Positions 50,787 to 59,949 of a stretch of 64,000 nucleotides of DNA are shown here, piece after piece. Under the pieces are notes generated by a model. It searched no databases. It was not told where the DNA came from and saw only the letters and a program-made list of their open reading frames with translations. The position numbers and the translations under genes are program-made. This DNA comes from Clostridiales bacterium PH28_bin88 (lineage in GTDB: Bacteria; Bacillota; PH28-bin88): NCBI GenBank assembly GCA_000987045.1, contig LAKY01000001.1:72593-136592 (forward strand). The letters are read 5' to 3'. Position 1 is the stretch's first letter; every line of letters starts with the position of its first letter.

Positions 50787-51305
50787 CTATTTATTGAATA
50801 CCAAAACCCGTCCTTCTTCCCTGAAAGCAATCAACTTCTTCTCTGGTATAGCACCCTTCATATTTTCCAGCATATGTCCAATTAATTCTTCTTGCATCAA
50901 AAGATCCTCTTCCATCAACGAGTCATTTTCGTCAGCCACCAATTCCCCGGGAAATTCCTGGTGCATTAAGGCAATAATGAGGGCGATCTCTTCTCCGGTA
51001 AGGGTTTCAACATCACGCTGGACTTCCAAAACGGTCACATTATCACACCGGGAATGCTCCAGGCGAATCACTTGTGCTTGCCGTGCCTCTAAAAAATTAA
51101 AGGTCTCGAGACAAGAAATGATGTTATCCCCCAAAATCTTTCCTTCTACGTCAGATAATACCCGGGACGACATAAAAGCAAACCTGAGGACATGGGATTG
51201 AGGCTCATAATTGATGGTAGCCACCTCCGGGTAGCGTACCAGGATGGAAATCAATAATCCGATGCTGTCTGATACTTCGTCCCCGTTTTTATACTTAAGG
51301 CCCAC
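50787..51305 (-). CDS. Conserved-context hypothetical protein between rny and ymdB
   Basis: A 172-residue protein I do not recognise. The N-terminal 100 residues alternate strands and helices (YPEVATINYEPQSHVLRFAF, then NIISCLETFNFLEARQAQ), like a small ACT or ferredoxin-like fold. The second half is acidic and helical (ENDSLMEEDLLMQEELIGH). GTG at 51305 has AGGCAGGTG 6 bases upstream and is preferred over GTG 51314. Flanked by RNase Y and YmdB, it could belong to the same RNA-decay or sporulation network; this is inference. Confidence 0.6.
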   Translation of the reverse strand: MGLKYKNGDEVSDSIGLLISILVRYPEVATINYEPQSHVLRFAFMSSRVLSDVEGKILGDNIISCLETFNFLEARQAQVIRLEHSRCDNVTVLEVQRDVETLTGEEIALIIALMHQEFPGELVADENDSLMEEDLLMQEELIGHMLENMKGAIPEKKLIAFREEGRVLVFNK

Positions 51306-51459
51306 GGCAAACACCTGCCTTTTTTGGTTCTGGTCCAGAGCTGTTAGTTCTAGATTACGACAAAGAATTCCTGCAGAAAGGCCAATGTTAAAGAAGTTTA
51401 ATTTTTACCAACCGCCGGTAAGTCTTATTCGTTGTCTCGTGAGGTCAAAACTACTTTGT

Positions 51460-51496
51460 AAATCAAAAGAGCGGTAAATAGCCGCTCTTTTGATTT
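51460..51496 (-). terminator. Terminator after rny
   Basis: A perfect 15-bp stem (AAATCAAAAGAGCGG and its complement) around a 7-base loop, 30 bases after the rny stop, with the T-rich arm CTCTTTTGATTT at the 3' side. Confidence 0.8.
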
Positions 51497-51526
51497 AGAC
51501 TATCATAAAACCCCAAATAGCAACCA

Positions 51527-53047
51527 TTATTTGGCATAGTCTATAGCTCTGGTCTCTCTGATCACCACTACCTTGATCTGTCCGGGGTATTCGAGTTCAC
51601 CCTCGATCTTTTTAACAATTTCATGAGCAAGACGGACAGACGTTAGGTCATCAATACGCTCCGGCTTCACCATGATGCGGATCTCTCGCCCAGCCTGAAT
51701 GGCATAAGCTTTATCCACACCTTCAAAGGAATCAGCAATCTCTTCCAGCTTGGATAACCGTTTGATATAGGATTCCAGGGTTTCCCGGCGAGCCCCTGGC
51801 CGGGCAGCGGAAATTGCATCCGCAGCCTGTACCAACACCGCTTCAATGCTATGAGGCTCAACGTCCCCGTGGTGCGCTGCAATAGCATGAAGCACATCCG
51901 AGGATTCCCGGTATTTTTTCGCCAGGTCAACCCCTAAGGTAACGTGCGGTCCCTCCACCTCATGGTCTACGGCCTTTCCGATGTCATGTAGCAACCCGGC
52001 CCGCTTGGCTATAGCCACATCCGCCCCCAGTTCGGCAGCCATAATACCAGCGAGATGAGCCACTTCGATAGAATGTTTGAGGACATTTTGGCCATAACTG
52101 GTACGGTACTTTAAACGTCCCAGGAGCTTAATCAATTCCGGGTGTATCCCGTGAATACCGGTTTCAAAGGTAGCTTGCTCCCCTTCTTCACGGGTCTTTT
52201 GTTCCACTTCTTTTTGGGCCTTTTCCACCATTTCTTCGATACGAGCAGGGTGGATTCGGCCATCGACAATCAATTTTTCCAGCGCGATACGCGCAACCTC
52301 CCGGCGGATAGGGTCAAATCCGGACAGGATTACCGCTTCAGGAGTGTCATCGATAATTAAGTCAATACCGGTAAGGGTTTCGAGTGTTCGGATATTCCGG
52401 CCCTCACGGCCGATAATGCGCCCTTTCATTTCATCATTGGGCAGGGCAACAACCGACACGGTGGTCTCCGCTACGTGATCTGCCGCGCAACGTTGGATCG
52501 CCAGCGTAATGATTTCCTTGGCCTTTTTATCGGCTTCTTCCTTCGCCTGTGCTTCAATCTCCTTGATCATTATCGCGGCTTCGTGCTTTATTTCTTCCTC
52601 GACGTTGGCTAGCAACAGTTCCCGTGCTTCTTCGGAGGTAAGGCCGGAAAGCCTCTCTAATTCGGTCACCTGTTTAGTGTACATTTCCTCGAGGTTGGCC
52701 TTAATTTTCTCGACCTCGTCTTCTTTCCGTTGCAGGTTGTTTTCTTTTCTTTCCAAGGACTCAGTCTTGCGGTCCAGGGACTCCTCCTTTTGCATCAAGC
52801 GCCTTTCCAGCCGCTGCAACTCATTGCGGCGATCCCGATGCTCCCTCTCAACATCGTTCCGCATGCGGTGGATCTCTTCCTTAGCCTCCAATAAGGCTTC
52901 CCGCTTTTTTCCCTCTGCCTCTTTCTGTGCCTCTTCGATGATACGCGCTGCAGCCTCTTCCGCAGAAGCAATTTTTGCCTCCGCCAGGTACTTTCGGATG
53001 ATATATCCTACCACAAACCCAATTAGGGATACCGCTAGACTGATCAA
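51527..53047 (-). CDS. rny: Ribonuclease Y
   Basis: A membrane-anchored endoribonuclease that starts mRNA decay: N-terminal membrane helix ([20 protein letters not shown]), a long coiled coil (about 25-195), a KH domain (about 205-270, [17 protein letters not shown]) and an HD domain (about 320-430, [19 protein letters not shown] and [10 protein letters not shown]). Given here from TTG at 53047 (506 residues), which has no ribosome site. The frame is open upstream to 53068, where an ATT stands 9 bases after a strong GGAGGTGA; it would add KPINVIL. An ATG at 53073, also after that site, is out of frame. The true start is unresolved. Confidence 0.93.
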   Translation of the reverse strand: MISLAVSLIGFVVGYIIRKYLAEAKIASAEEAAARIIEEAQKEAEGKKREALLEAKEEIHRMRNDVEREHRDRRNELQRLERRLMQKEESLDRKTESLERKENNLQRKEDEVEKIKANLEEMYTKQVTELERLSGLTSEEARELLLANVEEEIKHEAAIMIKEIEAQAKEEADKKAKEIITLAIQRCAADHVAETTVSVVALPNDEMKGRIIGREGRNIRTLETLTGIDLIIDDTPEAVILSGFDPIRREVARIALEKLIVDGRIHPARIEEMVEKAQKEVEQKTREEGEQATFETGIHGIHPELIKLLGRLKYRTSYGQNVLKHSIEVAHLAGIMAAELGADVAIAKRAGLLHDIGKAVDHEVEGPHVTLGVDLAKKYRESSDVLHAIAAHHGDVEPHSIEAVLVQAADAISAARPGARRETLESYIKRLSKLEEIADSFEGVDKAYAIQAGREIRIMVKPERIDDLTSVRLAHEIVKKIEGELEYPGQIKVVVIRETRAIDYAK

Positions 53048-53116
53048 GATTACGTTAATGGGTTTAATCTCATTTCACCTCCTGTTTCTTGATTATTTGA
53101 AAGTGGGATACAACTC

Positions 53117-53144
53117 AAAAAGAAAACCGAGTTGAAACTCGGTC
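53117..53144 (-). terminator. Terminator in the rny leader
   Basis: ACCGAGT and ACTCGGT form a 7-bp stem with a 4-base loop, then TTTTCTTTTT on the minus strand. It lies about 45 bases before rny and 250 bases after a strong promoter, so it could attenuate rny or end a separate small RNA. Confidence 0.75.
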
Positions 53145-53386
53145 ATCATCAGAACTATCTACCATCGAATTGTTTCTTCCGCGGATCGTAGTGACTACTT
53201 GTATATCTGCTCCCGAACAGATCATTACATGCCCCTCTCGCAGAAAAAACCCAGATATACGGTGGACGGGTGAGGAGTCGTTATCGAATCATGGTAACCG
53301 GCCTAGTCCCAATCCCAACCCCAGCAGTCAACCGTCGATCTATAGTAAAGCCCGTTAATGGTAGTTGTTCTGACCTGGTTTCTCCC
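53145..53386 (-). ncRNA. Candidate structured leader or small RNA upstream of rny
   Basis: About 240 transcribed bases between a near-consensus promoter and an intrinsic terminator, with no conserved coding frame. One visible stem pairs GTATATCTG with CAGATATAC around a 40-base loop. I cannot assign it to a known riboswitch, T-box or 6S family by eye. A short frame from ATG 53225 with GAGAGGGG upstream could be a leader peptide. Confidence 0.4.
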
Positions 53387-53392
53387 AATATT

Positions 53393-53421
53393 ATTCTATC
53401 TCTTCTTGCAAAAAATGTCAA
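53393..53421 (-). promoter_or_regulatory. Strong sigma-A promoter between recX and rny
   Basis: TTGACA (53421-53416), 17-base spacer, TAGAAT (53398-53393) on the minus strand. Only one base departs from consensus. Confidence 0.8.
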
Positions 53422-53499
53422 GATAATGTTTTTTCGCGCCCGATTCTCGTGCTCGGCGCTTTTTCCGTTAAAGCGCTATAAAATTAACTTCCCCCCGGT

Positions 53500-53991
53500 T
53501 TACAGCACTTTTAGACGACGGCGTAATGTCTCGATGGTATCCGGAGAAAACCCTCTACGCTCCAAGAATGAGGAGAGACGCTGCCATCCTTTCTCCTGAG
53601 ATAGGCTGGCGGTCGCCTGCCACCGTTGTTCAACCAACTCCATGGCCAGTTTGACCTCGTGGTCGTGATCCAAGTAGCCTTGCAGTTCACGTTTGATGGT
53701 CTCCCGGGGAACCCCTTTTTGGTGTAGTTCATATAGTATCCGGCGGCGCCCCATGGGTTTTGATGAAAGGCGGCTCTCAATCCAGTTTCGAGCGAATTCT
53801 TCATCATTCAGATACCCCTCAGCTTGTAATCGTTCCAATACCAATTCGATAGAGGTATCAGAAAACCCCTTTAGTTCCAGTCGTTCCCTCATCTCGGCGA
53901 TAGTCCTGGCGCGGTAACCCAGCAGCCTCAAAGCATAGTTTAATGCTTTCCGGAAATTCACATCTTCCTTTTCACCGGTTATGGTAACCAC
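53500..53991 (-). CDS. recX: RecA regulator RecX
   Basis: A 163-residue all-helical protein built of three-helix repeats (ALNYALRLLGYRARTIAEMR, LQAEGYLNDEEFARNWIESR, GVPRETIKREL). RecX binds in the RecA filament groove and limits recombination. It begins 16 bases after the recA stop, so both share the SOS promoter. GTG at 53991 is the longest form; GTG 53961 before NFRKALNY has a better AAGGA site and may be the real start. Confidence 0.9.
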   Translation of the reverse strand: MVTITGEKEDVNFRKALNYALRLLGYRARTIAEMRERLELKGFSDTSIELVLERLQAEGYLNDEEFARNWIESRLSSKPMGRRRILYELHQKGVPRETIKRELQGYLDHDHEVKLAMELVEQRWQATASLSQEKGWQRLSSFLERRGFSPDTIETLRRRLKVL

Positions 53992-54006
53992 CCCCGGATA
54001 AAAACC

Positions 54007-55026
54007 TCACGAATTTGAGGGGTTTGCTTTTTTGGTATGATTTGGCATCAAAGTCTCTCGCACTTGTTGCTCAATGGTAGCAATAATCTCGGGGTGCTGC
54101 TTGAGGTATTCTTTTACATTTTCCCGTCCTTGCCCTAGGCGCTCCTCGTTAAAAGAATACCAGGCACCACTCTTTTGCAGCAAACCGATCTCTACAGCCA
54201 TGTCCACCAGGCATCCTTCCCGTGACACTCCTTCGCCGTACATGATATCAAATTCAGCCTGCTTGAAAGGAGGAGCCACCTTATTCTTGACTACCTTTAC
54301 CCTGGTACGGCTACCCACCATTTCTTCGCCGCGTTTTAAGGTTTCCACCCGCCGTACCTCTAATCTAACGGAGGCATAAAACTTCAAGGCTCTGCCCCCG
54401 GGAGTGGTTTCCGGATTTCCGAACATCACTCCCACCTTTTCCCGGAGTTGGTTAATGAAAATCGCAGTGGTGCGGGACTTACTGATGGCCCCGGCCAGCT
54501 TACGGAGGGCCTGGGACATCAAACGCGCCTGCAGTCCTACGTGAGCATCCCCCATTTCTCCCTCCAACTCGGCCCTGGGAACAAGTGCTGCGACAGAATC
54601 GATGACTACAACATCTATAGCGCCACTGCGTACAAGGGCTTCCGCAATTTCCAGCGCCTGTTCGCCGGTATCCGGCTGAGAAATCAGGAGATTATCAATA
54701 TCTACCCCAAGGTTACGTGCATAGAGAGGATCAAGGGCATGTTCAGCATCGATAAACGCGGCAGTCCCGCCCGCTTTCTGGGCCTCGGCAACAATATGTA
54801 AAGCGACAGTAGTTTTGCCTGAAGACTCTTGTCCATAGATCTCCACGATACGCCCCCGTGGTACCCCGCCTACCCCCAAAGCGACGTCCAAGGCCAAAGC
54901 CCCGGTGGGTATGACGTCCACACTCATGACACCGGCGGCTTCTCCCAATTTCATCACAGAGCCCTTACCGAACTGCTTTTCTATCTGGCTTAGGGCCATT
55001 TCCAGAGCACGCTGCTTGTCGGTCAT
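54007..55026 (-). CDS. recA: Recombinase RecA
   Basis: A 339-residue ATP-dependent recombinase and SOS co-protease. Walker [10 protein letters not shown], Walker [14 protein letters not shown]1 [11 protein letters not shown]2 region [22 protein letters not shown] (position about 199-220) and KAPPF-like [12 protein letters not shown] are intact. The start at 55026 has GGGGAGGGG upstream; seven extra in-frame codons contain that site. The C-terminal tail is not the acidic type of E. coli. Confidence 0.97.
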   Translation of the reverse strand: MTDKQRALEMALSQIEKQFGKGSVMKLGEAAGVMSVDVIPTGALALDVALGVGGVPRGRIVEIYGQESSGKTTVALHIVAEAQKAGGTAAFIDAEHALDPLYARNLGVDIDNLLISQPDTGEQALEIAEALVRSGAIDVVVIDSVAALVPRAELEGEMGDAHVGLQARLMSQALRKLAGAISKSRTTAIFINQLREKVGVMFGNPETTPGGRALKFYASVRLEVRRVETLKRGEEMVGSRTRVKVVKNKVAPPFKQAEFDIMYGEGVSREGCLVDMAVEIGLLQKSGAWYSFNEERLGQGRENVKEYLKQHPEIIATIEQQVRETLMPNHTKKANPSNS

Positions 55027-55040
55027 TTTTTCCCCTCCCC

Positions 55041-55054
55041 AAAACATATGTTCG
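55041..55054 (-). promoter_or_regulatory. LexA (SOS) box of recA
   Basis: CGAACATATGTTTT on the minus strand, one mismatch (last base) from the Gram-positive consensus CGAACRNRYGTTYC. It lies just downstream of the -10 element, where LexA would block transcription. Confidence 0.8.
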
Positions 55055-55055
55055 C

Positions 55056-55664
55056 CTAGTCCATTATATTTTCTTTTCCAGAGTCTGTCAAGGTTCCGGC
55101 GCTTTTTGATCCTAGCTTAACCCAGGTTAACCGCTGGTACTGGGGTCCCTCGCGGCTCAACCGGCTCTCAAATAGAGAAAGACGAGTGACTTCTTGAGAA
55201 CCCCATGTATCTTTTGCGTAAGCCCTCATCTTAGCCGTTAGCCTATCGGCATTAAGGGGCGAGCGCACCCGTCCCAAGGTAATGTGCGGGGAAAAAGGCC
55301 TGCGGTCCAGGCTGACTCCTATTTCCTCCAGGTAATCTCCCAAGCGTTGGCGCAATTGCGCCAATAACTTACTTCCATTAGCAAGCCCGACCCAGAGGAC
55401 TCGCGGCCGTTCAGGCCCGGGAAACGTACCGGTACCGGCCAAGGAAATAGTAAAGGGACTAAATTCTTCACCTGTTTTTTCCATGCAATTCCGAACCCGC
55501 AAAATCAACCCCTCTTCTACCTCGCCGAGAAAATGCAAGGTTAAGTGAAGGTTTTCCGCCTCAACCCACTTAACATCAGCCCGGCTCTCTTTGAGATTTT
55601 GCTGCAGCAGGTGAAGCTGCCGGCGCAAAGCCGGAACGAACTCCACCGCGATAAAGGCACGCAC
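55056..55664 (-). CDS. thpR: RNA 2',3'-cyclic phosphodiesterase ThpR
   Basis: A 202-residue 2H phosphoesterase of the LigT family. The two catalytic HxTx motifs are HLTLHFLG (about 41) and HITLGRV (about 125). It opens cyclic phosphate ends of RNA. GTG at 55664 (VRAFIAVEF) is chosen with AAGGGG 8 bases upstream; ATG 55682 has none. Encoded just before recA, whose promoter lies in its end. Confidence 0.9.
   Translation of the reverse strand: MRAFIAVEFVPALRRQLHLLQQNLKESRADVKWVEAENLHLTLHFLGEVEEGLILRVRNCMEKTGEEFSPFTISLAGTGTFPGPERPRVLWVGLANGSKLLAQLRQRLGDYLEEIGVSLDRRPFSPHITLGRVRSPLNADRLTAKMRAYAKDTWGSQEVTRLSLFESRLSREGPQYQRLTWVKLGSKSAGTLTDSGKENIMD
55063..55091 (-). promoter_or_regulatory. Consensus sigma-A promoter of recA
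   Basis: TTGACA (55091-55086), 17 bases, TATAAT (55068-55063) on the minus strand: a perfect match at both hexamers, inside the last codons of thpR. Confidence 0.88.
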
Positions 55665-55756
55665 CTCCTTCACCCCTTTCATTCGCCAACGGTAATTACT
55701 GCCGTTCTCCCTCCAATTCGCGAAAGCTTTGCCAAAATCCTGCCTGTTTCCTTTCG

Positions 55757-57148
55757 CTAGCCAACTGGAGGTTTTTCTGTGAACACCCTCCGTTCCAGAA
55801 TGAAGCCACTTCTTAAATTGAAAACCCTAATGGTATCGGTTGCTACCAACCTCCAACCATCAGTACCGGGAGAAAAATACAGCATTACCACACTATATGG
55901 GACTTCATTCGTAGTCTGAAGTCCCCTGACACCCGCTGCACCAGTAGTTCCCGCGTCGACTACTACCGTTCCGTCAATTACCTCAAGAGAATAGCGGTGG
56001 TCATGGCCGTGCAGGATTACCGGCACGCGCCCGACAAAAGCCCGGGCGATGCCGGGATTGTGCACCGCCAGCAAGTCAGGACGCGTGGGAATTTGGGAAA
56101 ATACTTTTTCCAGTTGTTGTATGTAATTTTCCACACTCTCGCCCGGTGGTGGGGTAATAGCAGCGCTACGGGATGACGGATCGGCGATGCCAGCTATCCG
56201 GAGACCTGCCACCTCTCTCACTTCTCCATCCAGCACCACTACATTTTTTAAGCGTTTGAGCGCCTTAATGATTTCCGGAGAATCATGATTTCCTGCGGTA
56301 AACACGTAGGGTACTTCGATCAAACGGATTCTCTTTGTTAACTGTGCTTCCAAGGGGGTGCCGAAATCAGACAAATCGCCGGTATCGATAATCAGATCGA
56401 TACCAAAACTCCTGCTGATTTTCTCTACAAAGTCATAAGCAGCCGGGTTATTGTGGATATCCGACACGTGCAGCACCTTGAGTGTTCCTTCCGCCACTCC
56501 CACAGGCTCTAACTTGTCAATACTTTCGTAAAGACGATATAAGTTTCCGGCCATCACCTGCATTTCCGCTCCCAGAGTGGAAATTCTGGCCATTGCCTCT
56601 TGCACCATTCCCACAACCCAGGGCGCCGCCTTCAGTACGCCTTCGTACTGAGGATTCTTAAATCGTTCCAGATCATACGTATAATAGGTACCAGCAAGAA
56701 ATACCGCCATCATGACCATTCCGGATAGGGCTCCCCGCACGTAGGTTGCGCGCGATGCCGGCCGTAACAGAAATATGCCGGCGATCCCGCCTACCGCAGA
56801 CAGCAACAGGAGCCTTGCTACAAACCACCTGATCACTCTGGACATTTCCGCATTAACACGCCTAATCAGGTCCTGCTGTTCCGGGGTCTCTTCCAACAAG
56901 TTTTGCAGTAGTTCTGTGTCGATGTTTCGCAGGACTATCCCAAACTTAAAGGGTGTACTGTGGGTGTGAGCGCTAACAGTTCCCACCGGAGGGATCTGGA
57001 TTTGGGTAAGCCCATGGTCGAAGATTTCGAGGTGGATCTCGAATTCGAAGGCCTCAATGTGAAAACGCATAGCACTGAAAAGGCTAACAAACAATACAGC
57101 CCCGATCAAGGCAACCAATAGTTTTCTCCACTGGTTAAAGCTTCGCAT
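55757..57148 (-). CDS. Membrane-anchored metallophosphoesterase
   Basis: A 463-residue protein with an N-terminal membrane helix (about 9-27), an extracytoplasmic domain (about 28-115), two more hydrophobic segments (about 112-125 and 140-157) and a C-terminal calcineurin-like phosphoesterase (about 225-440). Metal motifs: LHVSDIHNNPAAYD, IIDTGDLSDFG, FTAGNHDSPEI and LLAVHNPG with ILHGHDHRY. Substrate unknown; lipid or nucleotide esters are possible. The active domain probably faces outward or the cytosol depending on two or three crossings, which I cannot settle. ATG 57148 has AGGTGG upstream. Confidence 0.8.
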   Translation of the reverse strand: MRSFNQWRKLLVALIGAVLFVSLFSAMRFHIEAFEFEIHLEIFDHGLTQIQIPPVGTVSAHTHSTPFKFGIVLRNIDTELLQNLLEETPEQQDLIRRVNAEMSRVIRWFVARLLLLSAVGGIAGIFLLRPASRATYVRGALSGMVMMAVFLAGTYYTYDLERFKNPQYEGVLKAAPWVVGMVQEAMARISTLGAEMQVMAGNLYRLYESIDKLEPVGVAEGTLKVLHVSDIHNNPAAYDFVEKISRSFGIDLIIDTGDLSDFGTPLEAQLTKRIRLIEVPYVFTAGNHDSPEIIKALKRLKNVVVLDGEVREVAGLRIAGIADPSSRSAAITPPPGESVENYIQQLEKVFSQIPTRPDLLAVHNPGIARAFVGRVPVILHGHDHRYSLEVIDGTVVVDAGTTGAAGVRGLQTTNEVPYSVVMLYFSPGTDGWRLVATDTIRVFNLRSGFILERRVFTEKPPVG

Positions 57149-57217
57149 AATCCGCCACCTGCCTAACATGCGCCTATTGCTTATTATCTGCGCTGACAGG
57201 CAGGCAGTATGTACATC

Positions 57218-57250
57218 ATAAAAAGGATAGCCGTTTCTTTGGCTACCCTT
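57218..57250 (-). terminator. Terminator after the FtsH-like gene
   Basis: AAGGGTAGCC pairs with GGCTATCCTT (one G-U pair) around an 8-base loop, then TTTTAT on the minus strand, 13 bases after the stop. Confidence 0.8.
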
Positions 57251-57262
57251 ACACTGTCCAGC

Positions 57263-58744
57263 TCACGCACAGTGTTCTTCAAGGTTAAGCATGTCCCGCA
57301 AGGTTTCCCCAGACAAGTACTCTTCGGTTACTAGTTGCCGGGCTATTGCCTCCAGGGTATCCCGGTACGGCCCCAGTCGCTCCGCAACCGATCCTTGCAG
57401 TTTTTTTATAATTGTCTTTACCTCCCGGTTGAGTTCTTCCTTGGAAACGTCCTCTTCCGAGATGACTCCCGCATCAGACAGGCCGGCAAAGACAATCCGT
57501 TTCGCTAACCGGACAGCTTCCTGGAAATCACCGGTAGAACCGGTACTTTTATCTCCTAGCAGCATCTCCTCCGCCACCGAACCAGCCAAACAGATACAGA
57601 TCTGCTTTTCCAGGCACTTGAGGGTATACAGGTACCGGTCTTCCGGCGGGACCTGCCGTACATATCCCAGAGCGTTCCCGCGGGGTGCAACGGTTATGTG
57701 GGAGACAGAATTGGGTTGGAGCAGTTCACTGATTACCCCGTGGCCTGATTCATGAACAGCCACGCGGTACACCTCTTCAGGGGAAGGGATCCGGTCCAGC
57801 TTCTCCCCAAGCATCACCTTGTCTACCGCCTCTTTCAAGTGTCCCATTGTAATCTGTTCCTTACCGTCTCTCATGGCCAAAATGGCCGCTTCATTTGTTA
57901 CACTCTCCAGGTGGGCACCAGAAAAACCAAAGGTCTCCCTTGCGATTGATTCAAGATCCACATCAGGTCCCTGGGGCTTGTTGCGCATGTGGAGCTGTAG
58001 GATTTGCATGCGTCCTGTTTTATCAGGGAGGTCAACTTTCACCTGGCGGTCAAATCGTCCGGGCCGCAACAACGCCGGGTCTAACATGTCAGCCCTGTTA
58101 GTCGCGCCGATCACCAGCACCCTTACCTGGTCATTACCCTTGATCCCGTCCATCTCCACCAGCAGCTGGTTCAACGTCTGGTCGTATTCCAAGTGTCCCG
58201 TGTGGGCACCTCTCTTGCCACCTAATACCTCTATCTCGTCAATAAATACCACAGCACGATTTTTTCCGGCCTTAACTGCCAGGTCCCTGGCTCTTTTAAA
58301 CAGGCTGCGTACTCTTTGAGCGCCCACTCCGGCATACATTTCAATAAATTCACTGCCGGTACAGGCTAAAAACGTTGCCTCGGTATAAGTGGCCGCCGCT
58401 CTGGCTAACAGGGTCTTCCCCGTTCCCGGGGGACCCGTCAATAAAATACCCTTGAGCGGCCTGATTCCCATTGAGCTGACCATATCTGCTTTCACCACAA
58501 AATCCAGCGCCTCGCGGAGTTCCTGTTTTGGGCTTGCCTGTCCCCCTATGTCGTCAAAGGTAACCTTCTGGGTGGGAAGATAGGGATTAGCCAAATTCCC
58601 AGGAAGCGCTCCTTTCTTTTCTAGAAGGAAATAGAGAAAAAATCCAATTCCCCCCAGCAACAAGAAAGGTGTAAGGTCGTACCCTAACACCATTAAGAAA
58701 AGGAATACCGCTGTTCCGATGCCCAGTAGAGTCTCTTTCAACAT
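57263..58744 (-). CDS. Short FtsH-like AAA protease
   Basis: A 493-residue FtsH relative, about 100-150 residues shorter than FtsH. Two closely spaced membrane segments (about 5-21 and 25-42) lack the usual extracytoplasmic domain between them. The AAA module has GPPGTGKTLLARAAA (about 108), Walker B VVFIDEIEVLGG, and second-region RPGRFDRQV. The M41 protease has AVHESGHGV (HExxH) and third ligand aspartate in GSTGDFQEA. It should unfold and degrade proteins near the membrane. Its ATG overlaps the upstream membrane-protein stop by one base (TAATG), so the two are made together. It is unlikely to be the housekeeping FtsH. Confidence 0.85.
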   Translation of the reverse strand: MLKETLLGIGTAVFLFLMVLGYDLTPFLLLGGIGFFLYFLLEKKGALPGNLANPYLPTQKVTFDDIGGQASPKQELREALDFVVKADMVSSMGIRPLKGILLTGPPGTGKTLLARAAATYTEATFLACTGSEFIEMYAGVGAQRVRSLFKRARDLAVKAGKNRAVVFIDEIEVLGGKRGAHTGHLEYDQTLNQLLVEMDGIKGNDQVRVLVIGATNRADMLDPALLRPGRFDRQVKVDLPDKTGRMQILQLHMRNKPQGPDVDLESIARETFGFSGAHLESVTNEAAILAMRDGKEQITMGHLKEAVDKVMLGEKLDRIPSPEEVYRVAVHESGHGVISELLQPNSVSHITVAPRGNALGYVRQVPPEDRYLYTLKCLEKQICICLAGSVAEEMLLGDKSTGSTGDFQEAVRLAKRIVFAGLSDAGVISEEDVSKEELNREVKTIIKKLQGSVAERLGPYRDTLEAIARQLVTEEYLSGETLRDMLNLEEHCA

Positions 58745-59307
58745 TATACTCCCCCGCTTCTCTTACCCGATGCCGTCGTAGCGGTACGGTTTTCACCCAC
58801 CCGTGGAATCACATAGTAAGAATAATTATCACCTTGTTGTAACTGCAGGTAAACATTGTCCCAATCCATTTGAACCTTGTAGTTTGCGACACCCGCCTGC
58901 CCTGTTTGACGGTCAATTACTTCGGCCATCTCAGTGAAATTTCCCTGGATCAAGGCCTGGTAAACGGCAAATTGAGCCCTTGCCCAAACAGCCTCTAAGT
59001 CAGGATCCGGCTTGTTAACAATATCGATCCGGACACCAGACAGGTCATATACTTCCGAAACAGTCTCCCGGATTTTCATGTAAGTTTTCTGAAGATCCCA
59101 TACTTTACCAAGTCCCAATCTAACTTGGATATAATCCTTTTTTTCTATAACGTTTACCGTTTCTACCCCGGGAATATTTCGCAACTCTCGAACCAGGTTG
59201 GTTTCCACGAACCGCTGCTGGTAAAACCAACGGCCACCTAAAAGCAGGGCTAGTGTAAACGTACAAACGGCAATTACCAACCAAAACCGTATTCCTCGCA
59301 GCTGCAC
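58744..59307 (-). CDS. Single-pass membrane protein coupled to FtsH-like protease
   Basis: A 187-residue protein with an N-terminal membrane anchor (about 7-28) and an extracytoplasmic or cytosolic domain of mixed strands and helices (VETVNVIEKKDYIQVRLGLG, VYDLSGVRIDIVNK, then a helical stretch). I do not recognise the family. The basic residues before the anchor predict an outward-facing C-terminal domain. It could be an adaptor, inhibitor or substitute for the missing FtsH outer domain. GTG start with AAGGAG 10 bases upstream. Confidence 0.65.
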   Translation of the reverse strand: MQLRGIRFWLVIAVCTFTLALLLGGRWFYQQRFVETNLVRELRNIPGVETVNVIEKKDYIQVRLGLGKVWDLQKTYMKIRETVSEVYDLSGVRIDIVNKPDPDLEAVWARAQFAVYQALIQGNFTEMAEVIDRQTGQAGVANYKVQMDWDNVYLQLQQGDNYSYYVIPRVGENRTATTASGKRSGGV

Positions 59308-59409
59308 AGCCAGTCATCTCCTTTCCCGGGTATTACCTCATAAATTATAACACAACACAACCGGCAAAACCTTATGAAATCTATGGCTGGTCAGGAAACG
59401 GCGCTCTTT

Positions 59410-59949
59410 TTACCTGCCCCGAAAAAGTTCTCCGGCGTTACGAAAATAGTCCAACCCCGATACCAATGTCATTACCAGGGCCAGATAGAGAAAGGGAACG
59501 CCCACGGGTATGTCCAAAAGGCTTAGTGGAAAGTCATGGATCATCAATGCCACAACGGCTATCACTTGGATGATGGTCTTGTACTTACCGAGCTGGCTCG
59601 CGGCAATCACTCTTCCTTCGCTCGCGGCAATGGTTCTCAACCCGGTGACGGCAAATTCCCGGCTAATAATCACGATTGCGATCCAGGCAGGAACGGATTC
59701 TAGTTCAACCAACGCAATCAGGGCCGCCGATACCAGCAATTTATCCGCTAAAGGGTCAAGGAACCTGCCCAACGTGGTAACTTGCTGGCGGGATCTTGCC
59801 AGGTAACCGTCCACAGCATCAGTAACCGCTGCCAGAATGAAGAGACCTGCTGCTGCGAACTCGCCATAAGGGATGGGGCCAAGGAGCAGGAACAGGAAAG
59901 GCGGAACCATCAGGACCCGCGCTACAGTAATCCGGTTAGCTAGGTTCAT
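59410..59949 (-). CDS. pgsA: CDP-diacylglycerol-glycerol-3-phosphate 3-phosphatidyltransferase
   Basis: A 179-residue membrane enzyme making phosphatidylglycerol phosphate. The CDP-alcohol phosphotransferase motif DGx2ARx8Gx3Dx3D is complete in TDAVDGYLARSRQ through GRFLDPLADK (about 43-70). Four or more membrane helices. ATG overlaps the rimO stop by 4 bases. rimO-pgsA is a common clostridial pair. Confidence 0.94.
   Translation of the reverse strand: MNLANRITVARVLMVPPFLFLLLGPIPYGEFAAAGLFILAAVTDAVDGYLARSRQQVTTLGRFLDPLADKLLVSAALIALVELESVPAWIAIVIISREFAVTGLRTIAASEGRVIAASQLGKYKTIIQVIAVVALMIHDFPLSLLDIPVGVPFLYLALVMTLVSGLDYFRNAGELFRGR

Noticed and set aside
53145..53386. T-box leader before rny
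   Set aside because: I find no AGGGTGGNACCGCG-type T-box motif, and rny is not an amino-acid gene.
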